In this document: positions 1 to 9,269 of the stretch, piece after piece
Layout: every line of letters begins with the position of its first letter
Numbering within the stretch: the first letter of the stretch is position 1
DNA from: Psilocybe azurescens
Taxonomy: Eukaryota; Basidiomycota; Agaricomycetes; Agaricales; Agrocybaceae
NCBI GenBank assembly: GCA_023853785.1
Contig: JAJIRX010001064.1
Span: 1 to 15,648 of the forward strand
Reading direction: 5' to 3'
DNA: 15,648 nt
Position numbers and translations under genes: made by a program
The notes under the pieces: generated by a model
The model's input: only the letters and a program-made list of their open reading frames with translations
Databases searched by the model: none
Told to the model about the DNA's origin: nothing

Positions 1-2954
1 CTTCAACGGTATCATCTTTCTGTTGCAACTGGGCATATCGAATGAGGAGTTGGATCTAGTATAGACATCGTTAGACTGAGAGACGTGGAGATTGCGGAGA
101 CTGAATTTACCTTGGCTTTCCAGTCTTCCATCAGATTCTTCCAGTTCTGGTCTCTCATCGACTGTCATCGACATATCAGCAACATTTGCAGCTCAAATTA
201 CGGCAATGCTTACATGGAGCACCGCATCGATCGTCTTGAGGGCACCTGGCTTGTACAGACCGTCGCCTTTCTTCAACAGCTGACCTACCTGTAGCAAAAA
301 TTGGGTCAGGTACAATAAATTCTATGCAACGAGATGCATACCTGAGGATGGGTACAAATACCACGCAATCGACGAATAGCAGACCGGAGTAGATTCCCAT
401 TGACCTGCCACCCTTCCGTAGCAGCAACTCCTCTGGCATCAAGCCCTAGTTGAAGTAAAACCGCCTCGAGAGCTTGATCGTACACCTAAAACCATACCAA
501 AAGGTCAGCAAAAAGGGCAATATGCGACATATTGGAAGAGATCCTACGTGCTGCTCGACTTTACCCAGTTCAATGCCTACGAGGTAACGCGTTTGCTGAG
601 GAATCGTGAGTTCTGACGTGATGCTCGACTTCATCGTCCTTGAGGAATACGATAAGAGGCTATCCATCACAGTGTAGCATAAAGGCCCACCTGATCCCAT
701 AATGCCTCAAAAAAGCTGCAAAGTCGTCCGCAAAGCCCGGTTTCAAAAGCCTGTTCCAGAGACGCAGGTTGCCCACAATTTGATCAATACGCAAAAACCT
801 TAATGAAAAGTGGATTTAGCATTGGCAAAAACAAGGAGGGTGGCGCAGAAAATATACTTGAGAACATGGATGAGATCAGCCATCTGCGATTTAGCTGGTG
901 TCCCTGAAACAGCCAAAGACGATAGGCGAGGAATGAGGGAAACCATCTCGCTGCAACATCTGATTAACATTGTCCGAAAATGAAAGAAATCGAACGCTTA
1001 CGCAGCCTGTCCACCTCCGACCATTTGCACTTCGTCCATGACAACGCGCTTCCACTCGACCATAACCAACGGGCTCCTCAGCCGCGCCGACGTGTAATAA
1101 ATCGCCTCTTCTCTCCTCGGCCTATCAGGCGGCGGACGCGCAACATGTATCTCGCTCCTCAGAACATTGTACGTGGTAATCACCACATCAAACTGATGCA
1201 CATAATTGCACCAATCGAGGACCTCGCCGTCGTCGCTCCTTGACAGCAGACCATCTTGATCCAACTGCCCCTCATCGAGATCGTCAGCCATGGCTTTCTT
1301 CTTTCCTAGTCTCTGCGCTTTGGTCTTCCTTTTCTTGGGCTTGGACTCGATTTCCAGCTGCTTGAAGCGTTCGAGTTCCCATGGCGTTTTCGTAATGGGG
1401 ACTTTGACTTTGTCCATCCCTCGTAGACAAGAACCTTCAGTGAAGGAGCGTGGTTTGCCAATTCCGTCTTCCATTGGGAAGCTAATGAAGGCGGAGTGAC
1501 AATTAATGTACTCTAGATGCAAAAACTGTTAGAAAAAAAAATATGTAGAAACAAGTCATACCTTGATGGCTTTAATGTGGAGATGACCGACTGGATCCCA
1601 TCGTGTCAAGGCGGGATTCCAGTCCGACGGCGCAGGGTTAAGAAGCATCAACGCAATAGTTTCTACTGTCTTGCCCAATCCCGGCTCTTCCGCCAACATT
1701 GCACCGTATATCGTTGGGAATTCAGGTGCTGAATCTGATAGCTCTCCGCTTAAGCGGTTGAGATACCAGGTATACTCGCCTTCTTTGACTTCGTTCCAAA
1801 ACGAAAACTGGCTAGAGGACGTTTGAGCCGTGATGACGCCCTCTGAAGTGACGGTCATCCCCTCTCTCTCCAGTAGCCAAGCGACACTCCGGCATTGGAA
1901 AGGGTAAAGTGGGTGAGAGGGCCTCCGGCTGCATGAAATTAGTGGCTTCTTTAGATGGTAAGGGAGGGCGGGACCCATTGTCGAGTAAAATGAGGAAACC
2001 GTGATGGGTTTGTTGTGGCTCGTGGATATTACATCGTCAGAGAGGTACGCCGCCGTCAAGAGTCGCCTTCGAGAATCTTCAAGAGCTTGTACCTCCCTTT
2101 TAGTGGAATGCTTCCAAGGAAATGGGTCCATTATCACGGGATATATGATGGATGCCTTGTAATCTAGCTGTAAAGAAAAGAAAAAGGCTGGGATGGCGAA
2201 TCATCCTGAGGTTGAAGAATGATTTTCAAATTGGCGTCCAAATGTGCCCGGCCGGCTTTTGCAACATTCGAGTGGCTAGGAGGAGGTCCGCTGCAGTATC
2301 CGACTGGATGTCGTTCGATTCGGAATCGATACCGAGAGATGGAACGAGAAGCAACCAGTCATCATTCGCGAAAGTGAAACGAGAGTCGCAAGAAACGCAA
2401 ACGGCATGCGCGTCGTCCTTACTAAACTTGATTTCTCCCAGGTCGATACCTGTGGGACCCGGAGTAAACTCATTCACTGCCAGTAAAGCCTCGCGCAGTT
2501 CATCGTCTTCTCTACTCCAAACTCCGAGAGTCAGTTCATCTGGTCTGGCGAGCCCAGCTCCTTGTGACTCGTCGCTGTCGTAACATATATTCAAAACATG
2601 GCGTAAAATAGGAATGACTTCACCGCCAGGTGACGTCTGGCTGTACGGCTGGGCCGTTGGATAATCGACCTTGACCTGCAACTGCGAGTCGGAATTGGCA
2701 CTTTCTGAGCTAATTTCGTGCTGGTCGTAACTTGGAGAACTTCGCGAACTTCTGGCGCGTTTGAAGATTCTTTCATCTTCAGCGTCCTCGGACGCTTTCC
2801 GTTTGCCCTTGAGCTTACGAGCATGTAATACATCTATAGCAGCATATATCAATTTAGTCAAGAGCGTGACATTGACATTAGGTCTAAAAGCATTGTTCTG
2901 GTTGCTTGGGTATGTTCGAACAGGTAGGCGATGGTTGGAGACCGTATTTCTCAT
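1..2954 (-). CDS. SHPRH: SHPRH/Irc20-type SNF2 helicase-E3 ubiquitin ligase, 3' end outside the window
   Basis: This is the front part of a large nuclear SNF2-family ATPase; relatives (human SHPRH, yeast Irc20) carry a RING between the helicase lobes and act in DNA-damage tolerance. Visible order: an acidic and basic N-terminal region with an NLS-like KGKRKASEDAEDE stretch, Walker A EEPGLGKT (GLGKT begins at 1681), motif Ia LIVTPPSLASQWK just after 1512, a Lys-rich insert, DEVQ motif II at 1025-1036 and SGTPAK motif III at 890-907. The following segments GIRTMKSS, TIPQQTRYLVGIELGKVE, LGLDARGVA and ICTHPQVG are typical of the SHPRH group. Exons after Walker A: 1562 upstream, 1002-1512, 858-950, 691-798, 548-638, 342-485, 214-288, 111-161 and 1-55. 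RING and helicase C-lobe would lie left of base 1. Frame breaks by one missing base lie near 2257-2260, 2181-2185 and 1409-1411. The start at 2954 is the most plausible ATG but unproven; the frame is open to 3227. Confidence 0.85.
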
Positions 2955-3357
2955 CGGTTGTGCTTGTTTAGTATGATTTTTTACAGAAAAGAAAAGGAGG
3001 CTGGAAACTGGGGATATGGTGATGGTATGAAAGGAAGAGTCATTTATTTTTGATGGCCATTTGATCGGGAACGAGAGCGTGAGAACGACACGATCACGTG
3101 AATTAATTAATGGCATCCAATTTCGGAACACGATGTTACCTAAGTGAATGAGATGCTGAACAATGCCTGAACGATAGCTCCATTTCCCCGGAATACACTC
3201 AAACTTTATATTTTTATACCTGAACACATATTCTAGATGGTGCTTAATACTAAAATAAAATTATCGTATACCGTGCGTGCATCTTTCCCCTTTACTTTCT
3301 TTGTTGCCTTCAATTTAATTTCCTCTCTACATAGACTTTCTATATTAAACAGTTACC
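2955..3357. other. Intergenic region between divergent SHPRH-like gene and MYND pseudogene
   Basis: This 403-base stretch separates two divergent genes and so should hold both promoters. It is AT-rich, with a TATA-like tttatatttttata near 3203-3216 and a CT-rich tract just before the MYND start. The frame of the SHPRH-like gene stays open through most of it, so an upstream start or 5' exon of that gene may lie here. I see no RNA gene or mobile element. Confidence 0.5.
3088..3100. promoter_or_regulatory. E-box element ACACGATCACGTG, copy 1
   Basis: The 13-mer ACACGATCACGTG contains the palindromic CACGTG core bound by fungal basic helix-loop-helix factors of the Cbf1/Pho4 type. An identical 13-mer occurs at 4386-4398. 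The two lie 258 and 300 bases before the starts of the two MYND paralogues, so the element appears to have been copied or kept with the gene. Binding is inferred from the core only. Confidence 0.45.
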
Positions 3358-4099
3358 ATGTCATCGGCAGGCCTAGAAGTTTACCGACGACGAATGTCTA
3401 AGAAACCTTGTCATAATATCCCCTGCAGAAATTTCAACCTCGTCCGTTGCACTTTAATGTGTAGATGCGACATGATATCGGTCCACTGCGTAAGCCTCGA
3501 TTCCTTCACCCACTTGATACGATAGAAGTACTCATCTCTCTCTCTAGATCCCCAGAGACCAGAATTCCAAAGAACAACTTTGCCGTTCCACGGCCCAATT
3601 TGTAGGCCCAACGCAACGGCAGATTTGGCACTCTTTTCCACCTCGAACCAAGTCGATCTGCTTCAGCCTTTACGTGATTTCTGCGCATACCATCGAGTCA
3701 CCATCTCAAAATACAGTCTCGTCGCCCTCGACCTCGCAGTTGGCCCTACGTGAAGCCTGAGCGACATGTTCCTCATCAAAGTCAGACCCAACCCGCGCCC
3801 AATAGGAACACATAAAAACTTCAAAGTATTAGAGGCTAAAGTGCTAACGCTGGACTCCAGACTCTCTAGAGTTCTTAGACTGAGCAAAAAATACGAAGGC
3901 GTTCGCCGCGAGTTGAGTGACTTCAGACCACACCGCAGGGGAAGGGCGACCTTGGTGGAGTAATGGTGTTCGTTATCAACATCTTTCAGAATTGATGATG
4001 ATCATTGCCAAGCATTTTAGAGAAATACCTGAACTTGGTGCCGGTCAACTATGGGTAGAGCCGATAATGAAAATAATGAGCAATTGGGACGTCAATTAA
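3358..4099 (+). pseudogene. Decayed MYND-type zinc-finger paralogue (copy 1)
   Basis: This is the first of two tandem related genes. Exon 1 (3358-3489, 44 codons) ends with a cysteine exactly where exon 1 of copy 2 ends, and the intron 3490-3547 sits at the same site in the same phase. The zinc site is damaged: the second pair reads C-R-C-D instead of C-x2-C, and the Cys and Trp after the intron are not recoverable. The downstream region clearly matches copy 2 (SLVALDLAVGPT, then DMFLIKV, then TLDSRLSRV, then GDLGGVMVFV). It has an in-frame TGA at 3751-3753 where copy 2 has an Arg codon, an extra base near 3940-3950, and another frame break before the C-terminal part ending in WVEPIMKIMSNWDVN at 4099. 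It cannot encode a full product as it stands. Some single-base breaks could be assembly errors, but the stop and the lost zinc ligands are not. Confidence 0.75.
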
Positions 4100-4697
4100 T
4101 GCATTGGTTGACTTAAGGACCAATTTACACCAAGATGACTATCTGTATTTAATGTATGCCGTATCTACAACAGCGACAAAGATGAACTTGACCTTTCCAC
4201 AATGTTTTAAGTGCTTCGAAGCAACTTCGAAACTCCTATCTGTATAATACAATAGACCTTTTCAACTATTGGCTTCACCTGCGCGCCCTCTTTTTAGTCA
4301 TTGCATTTCATTGTACAGCTATTATCTTCACGACTAAGGCAGGCTTCTGGATACTTGGTCTACCTGATAACTACTACCCTTTAAAACACGATCACGTGTA
4401 CCAATTGGTGCCATTAAGTTGGCCCCTGTTGGCCCTTGATTGTCGCGAACATCGGTCAGAAGTCGCATAATGCAAGAACAATGGGCCACTATCCCAGAAT
4501 GAGGACATATTTTCAGTCATGTTCACATGATCCAACCCGAAAACGGTTGTTCCGTGCAATTATCCATGCTGTTAAATAGTGTGGGCCCTTTCCTCTTACT
4601 TTTTCTCTACCTTACATTTTCCGGTCGCCCAAGAGGTTCACAGATACAAACTATCTACTTTCTCTCGAAAATTCTCTTCTATATCTACGCAATCACC
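4100..4697. other. Intergenic region, promoter of MYND copy 2
   Basis: No coding sequence is supported in these 598 bases. The E-box copy lies at 4386-4398, followed at once by the palindrome accaattggt (4400-4409), which holds CCAAT on both strands. The octamer gttggccc occurs twice near 4419-4436. The 40 bases before the ATG at 4698 resemble those before copy 1 (CT-rich, a shared ttctatat, then an accATG context), so duplication probably included proximal promoter sequence. An ORF opening at 4527 is only an upstream extension of exon 1. Confidence 0.45.
4386..4398. promoter_or_regulatory. E-box element ACACGATCACGTG, copy 2
   Basis: This 13-mer is identical to that at 3088-3100 and includes the CACGTG core. 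It sits 300 bases upstream of the MYND copy 2 start, next to a CCAAT-containing palindrome. The surrounding bases differ between the two sites, so the 13-mer stands out as the preserved part. Confidence 0.45.
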
Positions 4698-5457
4698 ATG
4701 CCATCAGAACCCAAGCAATTCGCACGAAAACTATACACTGCATGTCAAAACTTACATTGTGGAAAGTCCAGACTTGACGGTGCCTCCCTTTCCAGGTGCA
4801 AGGGCTGCATGATTGCCCTGTACTGTGTAACTTTTCATTCTTTCCAAGTCTCCATATACGAAAGAGGACTCATCTCTTTCTACATCCTCAGAATCGAACA
4901 TGCCAAAGGAAGCTTGGCCCCACCACAAAGCTACATGTAGGCTGAATAAACAAGAGCGGGCAGCAGCTGCTGCTGCAGCCATGCTACCTGAATCTGCCTC
5001 ACACGAAGCCGACCCATTCAAACCTTTACGCGCATTCTGCGACAGGCACAAACCTACAATCTCACAGTTCGGCCTCGTTGCCCTCGACCTTGCCCTCGAC
5101 CCCACACGGGGCCTTCGTGACATCGTCCTCATCAAAGTCAAGTCTAACCCGAGCGCGACAAAGCCGCAAAATTCCTTCACAATGGTTGACGCGGCAGTGC
5201 TGCCTCTGGACTCTCGAGTCTCTAGAGTATTTCGGCGCGGAGGAGTGCGAAGAATACCGTAGCCGGTTGCTCAACTTCAGAAACTTATGCATAGAGAACG
5301 GAAACCTTGGTGGAATAATGGTGATAGTCAGCGACATTGAGAAAATCTGATGTTCAACTACTCTGTTTCCTTCAGAGAGGAGACTCTGAACTTAATGCCT
5401 GGACAACCTTGGATCGAGCCCTTAATGAACATATTAAACAACGGGATCGTTTTGTAA
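4698..5457 (+). CDS. MYND-type zinc-finger protein (copy 2), with frame breaks
   Basis: This is a small MYND-finger protein of about 231 residues after repair. MYND fingers bind zinc and usually mediate protein-protein contacts; the role here is unknown. Exon 1 is 4698-4826, the intron 4827-4891 splits the finger right after YC, and exon 2 is 4892-5457. Zinc ligands: C16 and C21 (spacing x4 where x2 is common; copy 1 shares it), C34 and C37, C43 and C47, H55 and C59, with conserved Q48 and W52. An alanine run follows, then a region with GLVALDLAL and DIVLIKV, and a C-terminus with MPGQPWIEPLMNIL. Three single-base changes are needed: missing A at 4905-4907, extra T at 5230-5232, missing A at 5342-5345. 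Without the last, the protein stops at 5350. It is either a functional gene hit by assembly indels or a young pseudogene; the complete ligand set favours the former. Confidence 0.7.
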
Positions 5458-5743
5458 TCTGGTCATTCATTGATTCGATAATTTATCGACCACAGTCTGA
5501 ATATCCATCGTGTATGTACAGAAACAAAAATTGAATTCAGACTTCTCTTTCGAAAACATTTCTAAGTTGAATCGAGACCAGCTGTCGAGGATTGAAACTA
5601 TCACAGACGCTCCCTTGACCAGCCGTCCAGCATCTGCGTCTTCGTGGATGCATAGCAAACGGGTGGGTCGAATTCTCCTCCCATTGCGTATTATATCGCA
5701 AACCCGTACTTCAACGTGACCTCATAAAACTTGAGCTTGATCC
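5458..5743. other. Spacer after MYND copy 2
   Basis: This 286-base spacer shows no supported gene; its short ORFs on both strands have no recognisable motif. It contains a perfect 15-bp palindrome, TCGATAA-T-TTATCGA, at 5475-5489, 18 bases after the MYND stop. It could act in 3' end formation or be chance. Confidence 0.4.
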
Positions 5744-6014
5744 ATGGACAATGTCACGATTCTCAATAGATCATTCATCGACCAAGCGCTTCAAGAAGCC
5801 ACGCACTTACCGTCCAGGACCATACATCTAACGGATATCCCAGTTCAAACTCTTCTAGATATCTGGAACATACTGAGCCTGTCCGCATGTCCATGTGTCC
5901 AGGCGTTCAGCTCGGAAAAAGCCTTTCTCGTGATCCGTGCGCTGAATGCGTCGCCACAAGTATGTAGGATTTTTATGTAGACTTAATTCTCCGTTACAGA
6001 GCCAGTTTAGTTAG
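5744..6014 (+). CDS. Small hypothetical protein
   Basis: A 72-codon ORF starts at an ATG in a fair context (tccATGG) and runs to 5959, where a gtatgt donor is followed 40 bases on by a ttacag acceptor; exon 2 then gives AGC CAG TTT AGT and a stop at 6014. Unspliced, the ORF ends at 5980. The predicted 76-residue protein has no signal peptide, membrane segment or motif I know; its centre reads HLTDIPVQTLLDIWNIL, probably helical. A 40-nt intron is short even for this genome. It could be a fragment of a larger gene or simply an open frame. Confidence 0.25.
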
Positions 6015-6040
6015 CATAAAAATGTATTCTACAGGACATA

Positions 6041-6046
6041 AATAAA
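6041..6046 (+). terminator. AATAAA polyadenylation-type signal
   Basis: A canonical AATAAA lies 27 bases after the stop of the small ORF ending at 6014, on the same strand, inside the spacer facing the convergent MRD1 gene. Position fits a 3' end signal, but the hexamer is common by chance in AT-rich spacers and fungi tolerate many variants. Confidence 0.3.
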
Positions 6047-6196
6047 GTGTTTCTGGGAAGCCTCATCTCCAAGTATCATTCATCTGCAATAAGATCCATA
6101 GAAATGAATTATAGCCATGCCGGCGAAAAAAAACACGAATAATACACAAAAATCATGGGACAAGTACACAAAGAAAGAAAAAGAGAAAGAGTGCAA

Positions 6197-9157
6197 TCAC
6201 TCCAAACCATCCACATCCTCCTCCGCATCCCTGCCCATATCCAACTTCTCTTCCTCCCAGGCATGGCCTTGCCCGCACCATACCCCACCCCGGCCTTCTT
6301 CCGCAATACCTCGATGTCCTGCTCGGCCTCCTCCGCCCACTCCAGCACCAAATGCCGCCCGAGGAAATGGGTATGCCGGAGGGTATTATACGCGTTCTCC
6401 GCTTCATGCCGTGACACGAACTCGAGGAAGGCGAAACCGCGCGAACGAGAGTCGAATTTCTTGGGAGACGCACGGATTTGAGATGTCCATGAGCACTATC
6501 ATATTAATGGGAAATCAGTCATCTGGAACAAAAAAAAAAAGAAAAGGCGAATAAAAAACGCACCCAAACAAATCCCGCATATCCTTCTTCGTAGCCTCAA
6601 ACGGCACATTCTTCACAATCATCTTCGTCGTTCTGCTCTTGCCCGTCCCTGTCGCCTCGTCCTTGCTTTTCTTACCCGCCTCGCCCTCATCCGCCCCGCG
6701 CCCAGCAAACGACACATGCAACGCATGCCCATCGAGCACGAACCCCTGCACGCTCTTCATCGCCTGCCGTGCACCCTCCGCGTCCTTGAAACCCAAGAAC
6801 CCGTACCCCATGCTGAGACGCGCACTCCCATCGGGCCGCTTCGGATCGGGCTTCATCTCACCCAGCGAACGAGAACGAGGGAGGTGCGAGAACACTTTCG
6901 CGAGGCGTTCTTGCGTCGTCGCGAATGCGAGATTCTTGACGTACAATGTCGACCCGCCGTGGATCGACGGCTCGCCTTCGCCTTCGCCTGCTCCGTCGCC
7001 CGGAGCGTCCGCAACTTGCTCGTGGATGCGCACCGCGTGCATCGCCGCCGTCGGCACCGCTTGTTGTAGTGCCTTTCACAGGCGGCACAAAGCCCTCCAC
7101 GAACATCCCCAGCGGGCCCTTCTCCAAATACACCACCGAATTCCCCAGCCTCCTATACGCAACAGCGCTAAACCCCTTCTTCGCCTCATCCGGGATCACA
7201 AAGTCGACCACCGCCATCGTGCCGGCCGGCGGGACCAGCACCCTGCTGAGTTCCCCATGAGGCTCGAACAGCTCCCGAATTTGGTCAGCGGTAGTCCCGT
7301 AGGGTATGTTCTTGACGAGGATGGTGGTATCTGAACGCGCTTTGGAGCTGAACGACGACAAGAGCACGCCCTGCGATTCGAGGTACGATTTCGTCTCCTG
7401 GATGATGTGCGTCTCAGCGAGAGCGAGCTTCACGGCTGCGTTATCTCCCGTTTCTGGGTTCAGGATCTCCGACTTGTCGATGTTCATACGCGCTGCGATC
7501 GAAGAGCAACGGCATCGCTCTAGTGACAGATAAAAATAATTTTGTTGGTTCAAGAAAAATTGTATTAACAAAATGACAAGTACGTACATTCATATACAGC
7601 ATGCTCCAATTAAACTCCTGCCCCGCCATCGCCTTCCGCTTCGAATTCTTCTCCTCCTTCAAACTCTTCTTGTGGCCTTCACCCTCCGCCGCCCCTGGCT
7701 CGCCCTTCCTATCAACAGCCGCGAGTATATGGAGCAGACGGCCTTGGAACGATTTCCTGTCAAGAGTTTCGTACGCGGCTAGCGCGTCGGCGGGCTGAGC
7801 GAAGGTGACATAGGCCAGGCCTTTGTGCTGCTTCGTCGTAGGATCGCGAGGGGTATGAATCTACAATGAGGGAATGCAAAGCGTAAGAAAAATTCCGACA
7901 AATAAGAAAGTGACGAAGATCAGAAAAGTTTCTACTATCGGTATTCCGCAAAGGATCAACATGCCCGAAGGTCTGATGTCCCTATTTATCTTATACATCT
8001 TTAAGATGCTTGATGCGAAATAGATATTTACCTAGGAAAAAAGAGTCAGCACAAAGATTCGGAAAATACAATTTCAGAACATTGAGGACGAGGAAGAAAA
8101 TCAGATAAATTTTCTACTATCGGTATTCCAAGAGGATCAGCATTCCCGAAGGTCTGATGTCCCTATATATATGTCATCTTTTTGTTCGTGTCTCGTACGA
8201 AACACAGAAGGGAAGTCAAGAAAAGAAGGAAAGCAATTCTCACCTGAGATATCTGTCCAAAGGGCTTGAACAGCGCCGCAAGCTCCTCATCCGTACATGA
8301 AAAGGCCAAATTTCGGACGAACAATCGGGATGTCTGTAGGATCGTTTCTTTTGTAGGGTCGACAGGTTGAGAAGCGTCAACCGTTATGGGGACAGATGCC
8401 TATGAAAATATAAGTCAACGTGAAGGGTCAGAACAAAGTATTGAGGTATGCATACCGTCGCAGTTTTCTTCCGGCTGACCGCCGTCCTCTTCGTCCTGCT
8501 CAAAACCCGCTCCTCAACATCAACAGCAGCAGACATTCTCTGGCGCATCCACTCCAGATCAGATATCGTCCCCTGTGCTTGACTATCGTCCTCGTCAGCT
8601 GGGACTGTCGCAGCCGAATCAGCTGGCACCGCAACAGGTACAGGTGCAGGAGCGGCCTCGTTCGCCCATGCGGGGCCTTTCTTCTTTCCATGATCTTCAT
8701 GAATTCTTCGCGCTGTTTGTCACCCTTGGCGGGTGTCTGAGTGGAAGAATCTTTTGATTTTGGCGAGGAGGCAGAGGCAGCATTGCTACCTGAGAGCCAG
8801 GTATCGGGATCTAGACGCTGTCGTTTATGCGGTCGTGGTGCATCTGCTGCTCCCTACAATACAACTGTTAAACACAAAAAAAAATAGATGATAAATAGAA
8901 GAAAAACACACCTCAGAAACACCGACAGTAATCCTCGTCGAATCGATGAAAGTCTTATCAAACCACCTCTGCGCCTTCTGCGCCTCGTCCTCCGACTTAA
9001 AGCCCACAAACCCAAAGCGCCGTGAGGTTCCGTCCGACTTGGACGAGACTTTCACATCGGTGAGGGTCCCGCCTGGGCCTCCCTTCTGCTCAAAGTGCTC
9101 GCGGAGTCTGGCTGGCGTCACATAGACAGGCAAATTCTTGATAATAAGCCGGGACAT
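6197..9157 (-). CDS. mrd1: Mrd1, multiple RNA-recognition-motif pre-rRNA processing factor
   Basis: Mrd1 (RBM19 in animals) is an essential nucleolar protein of the small-subunit processome that binds pre-rRNA and is needed for the early cleavages giving 18S rRNA. After repair the protein is about 776 residues with five RRMs: RRM1 at the N-terminus (MSRLIIKNLPVYVTPARLRE), RRM2 from about 241 (LFVRNLAF), RRM3 from 423 (TILVKNIPYGT), RRM4 from 548 (TLYVKNLAFATT) and RRM5 from 656 (KMIVKNVPFEAT). The family segment FNWSMLYMN lies between RRM2 and RRM3. Exons: 8912-9157, 8456-8853, 8244-8399, 7588-7860, 6564-7519, 6197-6495. The start at 9157 gives the classic N-terminus. Five one-base breaks: missing base near 8685-8687, 7501-7508, 6461-6462 and 6246-6247, and one extra base between about 6960 and 7085. 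With them all exon phases agree. An essential gene with five breaks points to assembly error. Confidence 0.93.
7920..8001 (-). ncRNA. Possible intronic C/D-box-like RNA, copy B
   Basis: This is the second copy of the core, with a weaker box C-like AAGATGT (7995-8001) and box D CTGA (7920-7923). The internal CTGA of copy A is TTGA here; the local ATCAG/CTGAT pairing of copy A is kept with one G-U pair. The terminal stem is poor. If copy A is a real small RNA, this may be a diverging or dead duplicate. Confidence 0.2.
8101..8180 (-). ncRNA. Possible intronic C/D-box-like RNA, copy A
   Basis: Read on the mrd1 strand, this core starts with a box C-like AAGATGA (8174-8180; consensus RTGATGA), has an internal CTGA (8137-8140, D'-like) and ends with box D CTGA (8101-8104), 80 bases in all. 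Bases outside the boxes can pair: GAACAAAA before and TTTTCTTC after, with one mismatch, as in a C/D terminal stem. Introns of ribosome-related genes are common snoRNA hosts. No rRNA target was identified and box C is imperfect, so this is a hypothesis. Confidence 0.25.
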
Positions 9158-9171
9158 TAGATAAAAATCCA

Positions 9172-9220
9172 CTGCTATTTGTATTAGCTTGAGGAAGGGA
9201 GAGAAGAAAACAACGGATAC
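9172..9220 (-). other. Candidate 5' UTR intron of mrd1
   Basis: Just upstream of the mrd1 ATG, the mrd1 strand shows gtatcc, a pyrimidine-rich tract, a branch-point-like gctaatac and a final tagcag, giving a 49-nt intron that ends 14 bases before the start codon. It matches the size of coding introns here. Only transcript data could confirm it. Confidence 0.35.
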
Positions 9221-9269
9221 CGACCTGAGGGATCTGAACAGAAGAAAAATGCAGAGAATTTATATGATG

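Larger units (their letters stand above)
7861..8243 (-). repeat. Tandemly duplicated intron in mrd1 (intron 3)
   Basis: Intron 3 of mrd1 is 383 nt, about six times the usual length here. It divides into two intron-like halves with nothing between them: 8032-8243 (gtgaga to cctag) and 7861-8031 (gtaaat to ttgtag), joined as AG|GT at 8031/8032. Each half holds a related core of about 70 bases (8100-8170 and 7918-7989, offset 182). Both cores contain tttctactatcggtattcc and cccgaaggtctgatgtcccta (about 20 bases each, plus strand), while flanks have diverged. The halves could be removed together or one after another through the internal site. Confidence 0.8.

Noticed and set aside
446..700. An 84-codon minus-strand ORF as a separate small protein
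   Set aside because: It spans an intron and two exons of the SHPRH-like gene; correct splicing at 639-690 and 486-547 gives the family sequence.
1556..2137. Start of the SNF2 gene at GTG 2137
   Set aside because: GTG is not a likely eukaryotic start, and conserved-looking sequence continues upstream (LDYKASIIYP, KAGRAHLDANL), so this is internal.
2168..2260. An intron explaining the frame change in the SHPRH-like N-terminal region
   Set aside because: The acceptor ttacag at 2168 looks good, but the segment between has no suitable GT donor and encodes plausible family sequence, so two one-base breaks fit better.
5475..5489. 15-bp palindrome as a transposon end or origin
   Set aside because: It is single, short, AT-rich and has no partner, target duplication or transposase nearby.
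6117..6554. Lys- and Pro-rich plus-strand ORF over the mrd1 3' end
   Set aside because: It overlaps mrd1 exon 6 and an intron's T-tract in antisense and has low-complexity composition only.
6639..7334. A 231-codon plus-strand ORF opposite mrd1
   Set aside because: It is antisense to RRM3-RRM4 coding sequence; composition of the GC-rich coding strand explains the open frame and no motif is present.
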